A DNA stretch of 64,000 bases from assembly GCA_013397695.1 (NCBI GenBank), contig VYZI01000074.1, positions 2,156,200-2,220,199 of the forward strand, given 5' to 3'. Below are positions 24,166 to 37,505 of the stretch, in pieces. The DNA is from Centropus unirufus. Taxonomy: Eukaryota; Chordata; Aves; Cuculiformes; Centropidae. The stretch's first letter is position 1. Every line of letters starts with the position of its first letter. Below the pieces are notes generated by a model that was not told the DNA's origin, did not search any database, and saw only the letters and a program-made list of their open reading frames with translations. Position numbers and translations under genes: made by a program.

Positions 24166-27100
24166 AGAGACCTGTGTGCATGAGAGAGGTGTGGATGGTC
24201 CCAGCTGAAGGGACAGTGGGCCATAAGGCTTGCAGGTCTAGGTGCCAGTAGCTGGAGGGACCAGAATGCATGTTTATTTGGGAGATGACTAAATAGCAGG
24301 ACCTGTAAATACTTAAGTGTCCTTATCTCTCCCCCAGTGAATTTAATCTTGTGTGCACATGCATGTATAACTTGCTAGGAAACTTTAAGCCGGAGTAGTT
24401 GGTGAGCAGGATAAAGCCTGTTTCTGGAGGGACTCATGCTTAGAAACTGTGTTGGTTAAGGGGACCAAGCACCTGAGCATGGGTGCATGGAGAAGCTGTG
24501 TTAATATTCAAGTTATCTGTGGTTATGGGGTTGCTTGTAAAACAAGAGTGTAGTGCACTTCTCTGCTTACTGGCAAACTCTAAGCTGGACTGGCTGGCAA
24601 GTAGTAGAGACCTGCGTACTGGGTAAGGAAGCTGGGCATGGGCATTACAGGGGTGGTGGTAGGACAGTGAGCCCATACACAGTCAGAGCTAGGAAAAGCA
24701 ATGCTACGTATCATTAAGAAGCTAATACAGTGAACCATAACAGAGAATAAGTAGGATATATGGGAATGAATGGGAATATACGATGGAAGATAATCTAGAT
24801 TTATATCTGTAGGGATTAAATACCAAGTTTTCAGTAGGAGTAGAAAACAGAAAAAAGTACAATATAGTTTTCTTACATTAGAAAATGGCTGAGGACCTTG
24901 TCAGTGTGGTTTATAAGTAGTAATAAGTCAATCAGGCTGATACAGTGTATTAAAAATGCTGAAGATCATGCAAGCTGAAGATAAAAATGATATGTTTTTG
25001 CTATCGCAGTGACCTATATAAACCTACATCACCATAGTCCTAATAACAGATTCATTCTGTGAACAGAGTGGCTAATGAAGCTTGATTTCTTGATGATCTG
25101 TGCCCTGTCTCACTGAAGCCCTGTTTTGCCATTGCCTCACCAAACCCCTCCTCCCTGGGCAGCCCCCAACGTGTGCCCTCCTGAGCTGTTGCAGCCAAAG
25201 CCAGGGCCATGCCACTTTTCATGTGATTTTTTAGGGCTATTATTGACTTCTTTTCAGTCAGATCCTAATTTTTACGTCTTGCCATAAGGTGATGTTGATT
25301 TTCACAAAACTTGTAAGGCCTGATTTCATTTTCTGCAGCGTTATAATTGTAAGATACTCCAAAACTTAGTATACAACCCAAATTGTCTCAAGCTGCCGCT
25401 TGTCGGAGATTGAACAACCACTGTTAGCTATTAAGACTGCCTTTACCTTGCCCTTAGGTTTGGAGTCAGGTCTTCTTACAGGTGAATCAGTTTTCCTTTC
25501 TTGGAGATTTCATGAGGATATGTTCTTTCGGACCAAGCCTAGCTATAGTTAGGCTGAGAAAAAGCAAGGCTTGAGTTTCCTGGCTGTATCGCTGTTTCCT
25601 ACACCTCCACATGGAGAGAGCCTGGAGAATAATCGGTTCAGAAGTAAAACCAGTACTTTGACCACAGCTTCTATCCCTGTTTCTCCTCCTTCCAGTGATG
25701 ATTATAGTAAGTTATTGCTAGCCTATATCAACACAATAGCTTCCACCACCACCACCACATGGTCACAGCTAAGATAACCAGTGTTTAAGGAGAAAGAGCT
25801 GACGTGCTCCTTTTATCTTTGTTTTTTCTTTCCATTTTCTCCACCGTAGTCATTCTCTGCCCATCTTCTTCAAAGAGATACTCAAGTGAGCACAGAGGCC
25901 CACCAGCTGTCATCCTCAGCAGACAGGGAAAGGATGCTCTTCCTTGTTCTCCCTCCTTTCCATGAGTGTATGCTCATTAATTTGCCAAGTAAGATAAGGC
26001 CAGATGAGGGCATGAAGAGAGAATATTTTTTTTTCCTCTTCAAGTTTTTAAGCTTGATTTGGAATAGCTATGTTTTTACATGTGTTTGTCATTTCACTTG
26101 TTTTATGTCTTTATACTAAGCAGTTCATAATGTTCCTTTCATGCAAATACACTCCCAGAGGAAGATACAACAACAAAGCAATTCTGAAAAGTCACCAAAT
26201 AAATTAAAGCACAAAACATTGAGCCATGTATTTTTGAAAAGACATAAGGGTGTGCAGTTGCCTGGGAGCCTGGGGGAAGGAGCTCCAGCTGGCAGAGCCT
26301 CTGAGCACAGGGCTGGAGGCAAGAGTTGGAAACGGCTCTAATTTAACATTTAAAAGATATGGGTAATTGCATGACCATTACTTTACTAAAATTTGCTGCT
26401 ATGAATGCAAAGATAATGGCAAGCATAAACATATCCAACGCTTCAAGATTTAAGTTGGCCTGGAGGCATTAGGAACAATGTTTTTCTTCATTGTGTTTTG
26501 ATCAGCACAAATACTTGTTTGTGATATATTTTAATTTTTATTATTTTTTTTCCACTTTTCCTTGGGCATGAGGAATCAACCATTGCTGGGGTGACGATAC
26601 AGTGGTTCCTAGTGAGACAGTGTTCCTAGTAAGGATCTTTTCTAGTTTCTTAGTGTTACTGAATAATTTTTGTCCCAAGCTGAAGAGAAAACATAATCTT
26701 ACCCTGGATGTCTTGTCAGGCAGTGGGGAGAGCAATGGAATGCTCACAATAATAAAGCAGCACATGGAGACAGCATAGAGCTATTTACTATGACAACTAC
26801 TCTTTCTGAACTCAGTGGTTGCCCCATCCTTGGGCAGCATCAGCCCACTGGCTTTTTGTTGGTGCCATGGATGCAAGAGATTTCTGTGAGGGCTTGGGAA
26901 GAGGAACTGTGGTAAAGTTACAACTCAGCCTGGTGTTTATGCTCTGGATCAGTCCAGTGGTTGCATTGTGGATCAGGAAGCTCAGGAAGGAGTTGAATTC
27001 TGGCCGTTGAGCCAGATGTTACTGGCTCTACAGGTGTAAGTTGGCAACCACGGAAAACATCTCCTTAGCTGATGTAATTTTGGGTGTCCATGTGGCCATG

Positions 27101-28825
27101 AGCGTACTGCAAGTTATGATGAAGGGTTTTTTCTTTTGAGTTGTTTAATTAGACAGTGGCTATGTGGTGAAGATAATGCTGGGAAGCTTAAATGAGGAAT
27201 GTGATAAAACACAATGCCTGTGTATACATAATCTCTGTTGAGAAATGATTGTATTTTTGAACTTCACTTTGTTGTTTCTAGAACCCACTTTACAGTCACT
27301 ATTTCGGTACTTACAGTTAAAACTCTGCCCTTGATGTTTCCTGTTGCTTCTGTTTTATGTTACACCGTAGTATTGTGTCAAGTAAAAGTGTTACTGCTTT
27401 CTTCCAGAAAGAAAAAAATTGTGTTTTGCTGCTCTTATTATTTTAAAACCTGATTTCAATGGGCTGTGCAGAAAATCTTGTGCATGGCAGGTAGTTGTTT
27501 AAGACAGAAAACCTCTGGACCCACTTCTGCCTCTTTAGGTAAAGTAAAATGGGTCTTAAAGGGAAGGTTTCAACAAGGTCCATATCTGATAAGGAGTCCT
27601 CGGAGCAGGTGAAGTAAAAGAAGACCAGAATATTGCTCCCTGAGACCCTCTACCTATCCTCAAACCCTGATGTGAAGAATAGTGCACAAGCTAGGAGAAC
27701 AAGGGTTTATGTGTAGGACTATTGTAACACCATCATCCTCTTTGTAGGCCTGATCACCTAATATCAGAGAAATAATTACGAGTTATCATATATCAAAGAC
27801 CCAGAGACCAACATGAGCAGTGTGTAACTGGGCTTTAAGTTACCACCAGCTTGTCGTGAGGAGAGCACCCTGCATGCTGTTGGGGATTTTGTCTAAACAA
27901 AAGACGCATTTCCAGGAACATGAATATAAATATGTATTTCTAATAAACTATTTGAACACTACATACACAATTAGTGCAAAAGGAAGATGAAGCCCCATCA
28001 ACCGTGCGCTCTTCTTCATTGCAAAGTGCCCGATATAATAACTAGAGAAGATCACGTTTTAACTTAGGTATTTTCAGATCCCCACCTTGTTCCCTCAGGC
28101 ACCCATCCCCTGAACCATGGCAAAACCCTCACCAGAAGCAAATGTATCCTGTAGCCCTCACACCTCAAATGGAACTAAACTGCAGCAGAGCAGTGAGTCC
28201 TGAACACATCGCCAGAAGCACGAGTACCCCAGGCAGCACAGCCTGAGAAGCACAGCTCACCAAACACCTTTCTGCGAGCGAGACCAATCCACCACCACCT
28301 ATCACACTCTCAGCAAGTGGCAGGAACAGTGGGTTCCCAAAAGAGACTTAGAAAAATTAAAGAGGAAGCTAAAAGTCATAGCCAGGCTTTGTAGCAAAAA
28401 TTAGGCTTGGAGAGAACACAGGTTTCTCAGAATACTCCAGCTTCTTCCAGTAAGTCTACCACGTTTTTGCATCACCAGAGGCTGTGACTTTGTTACTTCT
28501 CCTCTTCCAAACCTTTCTCTGTACCATAGAGGTGCAAATTATCCTTTCCTTTAAAGTCCTTTAATTGGTGAAAGTCAGCAAATATTGCCTACCTGCAGCT
28601 AGTTGGAAAATTCTTGTGCTCTTCCAGACCTGAGGAGATGCTCGTGCTCCAGAGCTCACTCCTCTTTCCTGGTGAGGAAAAGCAGTTTTCTCTCTACAAA
28701 CCTGGCCCTGCTCACACTCCCAGACCCTCATGGCTACACCCCCACAAACACTGTTACTGCTGAGGGGTGCCCTTCTTATCTATTAAAAAGGGTCAATCTG
28801 TTTTTATTCTTAATGAGGCCACAGA
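24166..28825. other. Intergenic, no gene seen
   Basis: Mostly AT-rich. A weak imperfect duplication may exist between about 24366-24440 and 24550-24620, and a short CCA triplet run sits at 25742-25760. Open frames are short and unrelated to proteins I know. Confidence 0.4.
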
Positions 28826-28895
28826 AGTGCAGGGCAGTTCAGGTGGGAAGGGACCCCAGGAGGTTTCCAGCCCAGCCTCCTGCTCGCAGCCAGCT
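28826..28895 (-). repeat. Diverged CR1 tail fragment
   Basis: The segment ggcagttcaggtgggaaggg, then accccaggaggtttccagcc and cagcctcctgctc, reads as the reverse complement of an older CR1 3' end (compare ggttggaagggacc in the copies at 58165 and 62262). Only about 70 bp is recognisable. Confidence 0.55.
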
Positions 28896-31800
28896 CTGTT
28901 GTAAACTGAGGTGGCTTTTAATGATGCTGTAGGATGGATCTTAGCTTTAAAGAAGGAAGACAAAGGCAGAAATGCTTTAAGGAGCTTTTTGTCTGTGCAG
29001 GTGTTGCACAAACAGGGTGTTGTGTCTGTGTGGACCCAAGGTCAAGTTAATACATCTCACTTTTTCTCTCCCTGTTGGGTCCATATCTGGAAGGAAAAAC
29101 AAAGATCTCATCCAATTGTTTCCTGCCAGCCTGTGTTAATGTTGATGTAGACCGAGATGCCTAGATACAACTGCTGGATTCTCCTAATTGAAACACTGCT
29201 TGAGATCTCCTGTCCTGCATCCTACATGCATATTCAGTTGTGTCTCAGAGGAAAGCTCCCTTCCCCTCAGAATTTTTTTTTTTTTTTTTCATTTTTATGG
29301 ATTTATTTCCTTGGAAGTTCGAAAACATGAATATATTACAGAAGCGTTACAAAGAATCCAAGGGCTTCAAATGCTTTGTGTTTTAATTCCCTAAGAGGCA
29401 TTTTCTTTCGCTACAGCTCCCAGTGCGAGTCATTATAGCCCTTGGATGCCATCCAGTGGTGGAAAGGAAAGGCATCTCCCAGCCTGCTGATGAACTTCTT
29501 CCAGCCATGGCAAGTTCACACATAAAATTCTTTTTATGTTAACAGCATATCATTCTTGTGTCCCATATGTAGTGAAATAAGAAACTGTACAAATATACCT
29601 TATATGGCAGGTCACAGTAGCAGAAAAACCATCTGGTGTTTCACAGCTCTTTAAAATGTGGACAGAAATATACCCTATTTATAATTTGAATTTGCCTAGC
29701 TTTAAAGATCAAGATTTAAACAACCTCAAGGGATGACTTTTTCATCTTCACTGCGGTTTTTGTGGGCAGAATTTTCTCTTGGGATTTGCTAGATCAGGAG
29801 AGCAAATACGTGAGCTCCTGTGGAGGGAGACTGCTTTATTAACCATTTCCATGCAGGGCTTTGGAATATCTGGGTATTTCAGAAACTTGGCATGCAGAAA
29901 TTGCGAAATATGCCTTGTTGAGAGTACATTGTTACTTAAGTAAAAGTACTTTTTGGCTTTCCTATGGATTCAGTAAGGATTTGATCCTATGCATTTACAA
30001 AGATACAGACTGTGGATAAAACCAAACTCCGTCAGTTCAACCTGGCCAAGAAACAGAAGGTTTAATTGGAAATTAAAAATACATATTGATTTTTGAAAAA
30101 TCTAGTTTTGGTTAAAAAAACCCAGACAACAAACATATAGAATAAGCACAGTTCTTCAAATAGTTATCATTGCTCAATTCTTCAAGCACAACTTAAAAAT
30201 ATCAGGTTTTCACTGTTTGCCCTCCTTACCCAGTTTCTACTTTTCTCCATCCCTGCAATTTAATGGAGGCAATATAGAATGAGCAGAGTTAAATGGCAAG
30301 AAAACAGAAAGAAGCAATTAAAAAGCACTCCAAAACAATAAAAAAGAACAATTCCTTATATTCGTTTTGTCACAAAGAACATCTTTTTTTTTATATCTCT
30401 CAAAAAAGTTTATTTTCAGTCTCTTAAAAATCATGTCATTTGGGGCAAATTTTCCTATTTAAAATATTTTCTGCCCAGTCACCTCTGATTTGCGGTGAGA
30501 TTTGTAAAAATATGATTTCTTGCCCTCCAGCAAGATACCGTGGTTGCACCTTGAGTTGGGACCACTTATGCTGCCCAGCAATAGACCACAGGGTTCTGAA
30601 ATGGTGCCTATTCCTGTTTTCATTTCATCCTGAGTGTTTAAACAAGTTCAGGAGGACTGCTATGGGATGGGGACTATGGGATCAACAGTGCCACTGACTC
30701 CCCTAGATGTAATTTTCAGGGAACCTATTGCAACAACAGTGGCAAACACTTTACTCTTAATGCTCCAAGTGTGCCTATCTCTGAACACTAATCCCAGGGA
30801 AAAGGTGTCACTCAGTTCCATTGGTGTTGCTTTTCTTTACCCTTGCTCTGGCAGGCATATTCCCAATGGCTTTTTCATGAAGATCCTGCATACGCTTCTC
30901 TTGATAAGGAAAATCACTTCTCTCTTTTACCTGCTGCATCCCTCAAGGAACAAAGTGCCCTTAGATACCAGGATTCATAACAGTTCTCCAAGTGCTGAAA
31001 AATAAGCACAGACCAAGGTTCAAATATTAAGAGCCTACCATAAAAGCAATGAAATTATTAGCAGCGCATTTATTTATCAGCTAATTTTACAGCTTTTGGT
31101 GGCACTGTATTATCAAGCTTCCCTGCTTCCCCTGTACTCCCATATTTTGGAGGAGGGCATCCAAGTGGAGAGAGATGAGCAGATGTAGGCAGAGATGCTT
31201 GCAGCCCATGGTCCCTGCTCCTTCCAGCACCTGCCTCTGCTCCCCAGCACTGACTTCTTCAGGTTGCCCAATGGATCCAGCATTTCCCTTTGGTTTTGGC
31301 ATTAGCTGCTAATTCCTGGTAGGAGGAATGATTCAGGAAGCAGAGATGAAGAGGAAGGAAGGAGAGGAAGCTTGGATGCTGGGTAGAGATAATTTCCTCA
31401 CAATATATCCCCACCCTATTTTCACTATTTTCCTTACAGTTCTGTTTCACTTTGTTTTCTGTCACCGAGGGTGCAAATATTCCTGTTTTTGGTCTGTGTC
31501 TGTCTGCTGGCTCCTCTCTACCTCACAGAGGCATATCCAGGGTCTGCCAGCAGATGCCATCAAAACTGATCAAACAGGAGAAGCTACAGATTCATGACAG
31601 GACAGCCCTGCTTCTTTTTTGCTTTTTCCTCTGCTCTCCACAAGGCTAGAAAGTGGAAGGAATGATTAAAGAACACACTGAAAAGAATTCAAAGAACAGA
31701 TCATGTAAGTTTGTTCTCTTCAGGCTCACTATATCTGATTAAACAAGTACGGAAAGGACTAGTCAAAGCCACCTCTGTGTAATTAACAACCATCACAGAA

Positions 31801-32284
31801 AATTAAAGGAGTGTGGAAAGACTTAATGTGCCCGCATTTATTAAAGTGCAAAGAGGACTTGAGTAATATCATTTCTAAAAAAAGAAACACCTATTAGAGG
31901 CCCAGCCAGGCTAACTCTGACACCCGAGAAGATGTAGGACATACTTTTAAGAAATCAGTCTATATACAGTTCCTCAAGTAAAAAGAGTCAACTCAGCACA
32001 TATTTGTTGAAAATAAATTGTGTCAAAGAAAATTAGTTTCATTCTTTTATAACACAATGGCCTACTCTATGAGGGGAAATGACAAATGCCATTTACCCTG
32101 CACTGAACTCAAACTATCGGTACAGCTATTGGATATATTATTTTCCAATCATGCCTGGGTCTGGAAAAAAAAAATTAATTCCTAGATGAGTGCATGACCA
32201 GCTGAAAAACTGCCCTTGTAAATAATTTTCAAGGATTTGCTGTCAAAGAAGGAGGACTTCGCAAATGCTGTCCTGTGGGACAAG
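28896..32284. other. Intergenic, no gene seen
   Basis: AT-rich sequence with a long T-run at 29273-29290. No exon, RNA gene or further repeat recognised. Confidence 0.4.
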
Positions 32285-32800
32285 ACCTAAAGGTAGCTCT
32301 AATCATTAGTTTTATTGATGACTTGGATGATAAACTAGATAAGCTGTTTTGCGAAGTGTATGGATGACACTAAACAGACAGTGGGCTTATGTACCTTGGA
32401 GGAAAGTTCACACTGATGTTGATAAATTGGGCAAATGTTCCAAAATCAAGGAAATAAAAATGAAGGTAAATGAAAGCACAGCACTGAGAAAGTCTAATGT
32501 GAAGCCTATATTTAAAATAATTATTTCTATAAAAGCATTGCAGCAAAAGAACAGAGGCCTCCTTTCACAAGGAGTAAAACTGGGGTTGCTAACTCAAAAA
32601 GAAAGGCGAGTGGCACCTTGTGCTGAATTAGCTGAACAGGGGTCTCTAAGACAAAAAGGTATTTACTTGGCTCTTCAGCTCTGGGGGGCTGTGGGTGCAG
32701 GACACATGAACTGTCACAGAAAATTAGAGGATGTGGGCTTGTTTAGCCCAGGGAAGAGAGGACTAGAGGGAACCTATGAGTGTCCTAGCAGACAGAAAGT
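32285..32800 (+). repeat. Degraded CR1-type LINE, ORF2 3' part
   Basis: The text gatgacttggatgat (about 32318), then gtatggatgacactaaacag and later ggcttgtttagcccagggaa match the order of CR1 reverse-transcriptase end, spacer and 3' UTR, with heavy divergence. A 153-codon open frame at 32349-32810 falls inside it and does not read as intact protein. Related sequence may go on to about 32990 (tccccctgtctggaggcaac). Confidence 0.5.
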
Positions 32801-32990
32801 TCTTATATAGACATCGGTGTAATGCAGGTGGAATGGGACAAGAAAAAAAATAAACTTAATGAACAACCAGGAACATTTAGGTAAAAAAAAAATAGGGAGA
32901 AAACATTGTGAGTACAAAGGCAGCTGGACCATGCTGCTGCAGTCATTACTGAGGGGAAGAGACTGAGCATCCCCCTGTCTGGAGGCAACT

Positions 32991-34567
32991 GGTGCTTATG
33001 GCACAGCTGCACAGGGTAGAAGAGACACTCTCATCCAGGACCTGTACACCCCTGTCCCACCTGTCTTCCAGAAGCAACTACTGAGGTCCTTGAATTTCCC
33101 TCCGTTTTATTTATGACCCATTCAGGTGAACCTGACTTGCCCAACCCAAAGTCAGATGAAGAGGTTTTGTTGCTCTTCTGTGGACTGACCTGGCTTTTTC
33201 CCATCATCCTGGCAATGGAATTCAGCTCTTCTCCTGAGGACTTGTTGTGACTTTTATCTGAGTACGTGGTTGGGGTGAATGGTAGCAGATAAAAAACCTG
33301 GATTGCGGGGTAATTCCAGTCCAGCAGGAGAGAGAAGACTGACTGTAGCTAATGCAGAGCCGAGGCTCTACCAAGGAGGTTTGGGAATGTTTTTTGGGGA
33401 AATAGTCATCTAAATAGAGTCAGCATCAGACACCCCGAGGTCAGAGGGGGAACTGAATGTAAACACACACACCCCAAGGACAATAAGTGGAATTAGGTTG
33501 CATTCTGGAAGGGTCGTTCCCCTTGTAGAGGATGGCTGTGCCATTTTTCATTTCATTTCTTTATTAAGAGAAATCCAGGGTTGAAACGTCTTCCCTGTGG
33601 AAGGTGAGTTTGGCAAAGTTCAGTCCAACAGAGACAGATGGGAGAACTTTCCTGCAAAGTTGCTATTTCATCGCTTCATGTTAATTTTTTTATTTTTAAC
33701 TAGGAAACTTTTCCTGCTGCCTTACCAGAAAGTGCATCAATACTCTTGTCTAGAAATCAACTGCAGAGTTTTTCTAATAAATACCACCTGTCAGTGTTCT
33801 ACTGCAGAGCAAATTAATGGCAACTTTAGGTAACGTTTCATGAAGCCATTTGCTTTCCTGTTGCTTCTACAGCCACAAATGAAGCCAGGACTTTGATTTT
33901 CTGGGGACTCTGCCAGTTTTAAGAACAGGTTTTCACTATGTTTCTACTACTTTTTCATGGAAACTCTTTTCAGGGAATTGTTAAGAGCTGACAAATAAAC
34001 ATTAGTGATTTAACACTGAGGTTAATTGGGAAGACTTCTGTTTCAAGACGCCTGAAGTGGCTGAGGGCCATACTGCTGGCTTTTATTGAAAATCTCCTTA
34101 AATATATGCCTTTGTCTAGTTTTTCTCCAAGGAAGGAATGAAATATTTGAAAATGGACTTCAGGAAACACAATCATCCTACCCTGTCTTTGATGTCCTTT
34201 TAAATTCCCACTGGTTGCTGCTGCGACTGCACTATGTAGCCATGTAGGAGGAAGAGGAGAATAGTTGCCTTAATGCTACATTAAATACATTATTAAGTCT
34301 CTGAATTTAAAACTACTCAAGAGAGGTCACTTGTCCTTTTAAGCCATCCCTGCATCAGGTATGGTAACCTGGTGAGGAATACATGTAGGAACTATATGTG
34401 CCAGCTGAACTCACTGCCCAAAGTCAGTCAGCAAACTTTGGTAAGGTGTTCAGAAGATGATGGGGCAGGTTTCTCCAGGCTGAACTTTTGATTATCACAG
34501 CATTCAAGTGAGAAGGCTGAGCATACCCCTATTTATACATTTCAGCTGAAATACGGTAGTTAATATC
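32991..34567. other. Intergenic, no gene seen
   Basis: No supported feature. The short open frames at 33597-33833 and 33970-34176 lack any domain or splice context. Confidence 0.4.
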
Positions 34568-35015
34568 ATAGAGCAGCTGGAGTGCGTCCAGAGAAGAGCA
34601 ACAAAGCTGGGGAAGGGCCTGGAGGACAAGGGTTATGAGGAGCAGCTGAGGGAGCTGGGGTTGTTCAGCCTGGAGAAGAGGAGGCTGAGGGGAGACCTCA
34701 TCACTGCCTACAGCTGCCTGAAAGGAGGGCGTGGAGAGGTGGGTGCTGGTCTCTTCTCCCAAGTTACAGGGGACAGGACAAAGTGGGAATGGCCTCAAGC
34801 TGAGCCAGGCCAGATTCAGCTTGGACATTAGGAAAAAATTCTTCACTGAAAGGGTCATCAGTTGCTGGAACAGCTGCCCATGGAGGTGGCAGAATCCCCA
34901 TACCTGGAGGTCTTTAAAAGATGGGGAGATGAGGTGCTCAAAGATCTGGTTTAGTGGCAGACAGGTACGGTTGGACTTGGTGATCTCAAAGGTCTCTTAC
35001 AATCTGGTGATTCTA
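34568..35015 (+). repeat. CR1 LINE 3' fragment
   Basis: Sense CR1 beginning in the end of ORF2 (gtccagagaagagcaacaaa), through ttgttcagcctggagaag, ctggtctcttctcccaag and ggaggtctttaaaagatgg to ggtgattcta. It is well preserved. Its 3' end directly abuts the truncated LTR at 35019. Confidence 0.93.
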
Positions 35016-35018
35016 AAT

Positions 35019-35687
35019 TTTGGCAGCTAAAAGCCATGCAGTTGACCTTACAAAAACCTTTTGCCCTTCCCTTCCCCCCCACCTTGATGAAAAGGGAGAG
35101 GGAAATGAGAGGGAAAACACTTCCAAGTTGGAAACTAGAACTGCAGCTTTAATGAAATGATAATAATGAAAAAATAAGAAAGTAATAAAACATAAACGAA
35201 GACATGAGATAGCACCCCCACCCCACCCCTTGATGACTCTACACCACCACAAATGCTGCAGAGCAGATACAAGGGAATGGGTCCATGGCTAGGAGGGAGC
35301 GAGACTCAGGAACTGCATTCAGGAACACACAGATCTGGAATCAGGAGCAACCAGACAGATGGGTTCCTCACTGGACATTGGCTATGGCAGAAGAGAGTGA
35401 GACCCTCATGATCTCAGTTCATGCCCAGTGTAAGGGATCTGGGATGGAATCATCTATGGGACAGTTTAAGGTCACCTGCCCTATTTCCTCTCCTCCCAGG
35501 TGTGTCTCCTTCCCAGCAGCTTGAGGATGGCCTGGGTTAAGTACAAGCACTGGCCTCTCTGCATCCCAATGCCCTGTGTGACCCTTTTAGAGAAGTGTCC
35601 TGTTGCAGGTCATTTTCAGAAAAATGAAGTTACTGGCAGTAACTGAGTTAGTCACAAAATTGACTCTAATTTACCCCAACTCCAACA
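35019..35687 (+). mobile_element. Solo LTR fragment, same family as 7055-7712, 5'-truncated
   Basis: Collinear with 7085-7712 at an offset near 27960 bp. Shared text includes gtccatggct, agatctggaatcaggagcaa and cagcttgaggatggcctggg. The first 30 or so bases (the TGTCATGG end) are missing and replaced by the CR1 tail. The right end is tccaacA at 35687. No target duplication can be seen because the left terminus is gone. Confidence 0.8.
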
Positions 35688-37359
35688 CGCATATATTTGA
35701 GAATGCCACCTGGGGGTAAATGGTTATTTTACATACAGGACTTATGTACTTTGTTTCAAAGCTACTTTTTCATTACTTTATTTGAGGCCTGTGAAAAACA
35801 ATTGGCTGTAATCCTGAAGCTCAGCGGTATGCATGAGATTTCTCTTGTTAAAGGTCATTTGTTTTTCTGGTAAACATGTTTAAGTGATGTGCCTCCTGGA
35901 ATACTTCTCTCCTGAGATAAGAGTTGCTGAAGTGTATTCTGCTAGTTAAGTACACGCTGCATGGGGCACTCCACACTTGTGAGTATTGTTGTAGTAGGCA
36001 CTTAGCTAAAGAGGAACGTAAAGGAAGCATGTAATTCTAATTCTGAATTACATCTTGAGTTTAGGCTGGTTTGTTGTCTTCTACTCCTGTTGACCTGAGG
36101 GGAAGTTGAAACCCCTCCTTTTCAGTTATGACTCATGTGTCTTGGGTTTCTGGTGCACCAAGACCTGCAGAAAAGCAATCATCTTTAAAAAAATTAATTG
36201 TCTGTGCAGTGAGGCTTTGATACTGACCTTGACCTCTTCATTATTAGGTGTGAAACAGTCATATTTTATTCAAACTCTGCTCCTTGTTCAAGTTTTGTTG
36301 GAATCCATGCGAAATCCAATGGCCTTATCATTGATGATGGAAAACACTTCACTGGAAGTGGAATTTTCTAAATCACTTAGGTATTAGGGCTACCTCTATA
36401 ACAAGTGGAGAGAGACATGACCCTATACAGGCTCATTTGGCTCCTTGTTGCATAGTGAGGAAGATTGCGTGAATAGCTGAGGTGCCTCATTTCTGCACAG
36501 CCAAAAGTAGGTGAAATAAATCCCAGCTGAGTGCTTCCTATAGCACCAGTTTCTAACTAGTGCGATGATCCTCAAAGTGCTGCCACCATTATAAATAACG
36601 ACAGTAGAGCAGCATCCACCCTATCAAGCCACGCTCGGCTTGCTCGCTTGGGCTCTGCAGGGACACTGCTGGGGCCTGAGGCAGAGGAGAACATTGAGGT
36701 AAGAAGAGGTAGTTGGTGGTGCCTCAAGGAGCAGGTTGATGGATCAGGAGGTGCAGAGCACTGAGGAGGCCAGACAACAGACCCTGGGCAAGGATGCGGG
36801 TAGGAGATGATGGTAAAGACTGGTGTTAAATACCCCTTTTTGCAGTGTGTACTTTCTTGCACTGAATGTTGAATATCTGCCTACAGCCAAACATTTTGGC
36901 TTGCATCCCATATGCTTTCGTGCAGCCAAAGTTTACTCAGTAAATATTAATATTAAGCAAATTTGAAATTTGCTGTCAGCAAACATTCTCAGCATAAGCT
37001 GGTTTGTAAGTATTAGTGCCTTCATCCATGGCTGAACTGAGCAGAATAGGTGTCAAGGGGTTTGTGAGCAGTTTTCAGATTGGAAGCCTGAAAAGCAAAC
37101 AATATTTTGAGGGTAACTTTCCTGACCATAATGCCCAAATAGCTGCAAACTGTTTATGGGAGAGACATACACAGAAAAAGAAGGAAGATATGTCAGGTGA
37201 TAAATGTTCAGAGGCTGCTGCAGAGAATAGTGCATTCTTTTTTTTTCACATTGTTTGGGGTAGATGGGATGAAAAGCAACATGCTCCAATTGCAGCAAGG
37301 GAGATTTGGATTAGATAGTGAATAAGGCTTTCTGTTGCTGAAGGAAATGAATCAGGGAA
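35688..37359. other. Intergenic, no gene seen
   Basis: No exon or repeat supported. Open frames at 36106-36387 and 37016-37318 show no recognisable domain. Confidence 0.4.
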
Positions 37360-37505
37360 ATAGGCTGTCTGAGAAAGATGAGGCATCTCCATCACCGGAG
37401 GACTTTAAGAACAATTTGAACAAACATTTGTCACAAGTGCCATGGCTGTAGGTGACCCTGCCTTGAGGCTGAGGAATGGATGAGACCCTTGCAGCTTTAT
37501 GATCT
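37360..37505 (+). repeat. Diverged CR1/LINE 3' fragment
   Basis: The stretch aggcatctccatcaccggag, then gactttaagaacaatttgaa and ggtgaccctgccttgaggct follows the order of old CR1/L3-type tails. No intact end is visible, so this is a tentative call. Confidence 0.4.

Noticed and set aside
32349..32810. 153-codon open frame on the + strand
   Set aside because: It overlaps a degraded CR1-type element, and the translation does not follow an intact reverse-transcriptase end.
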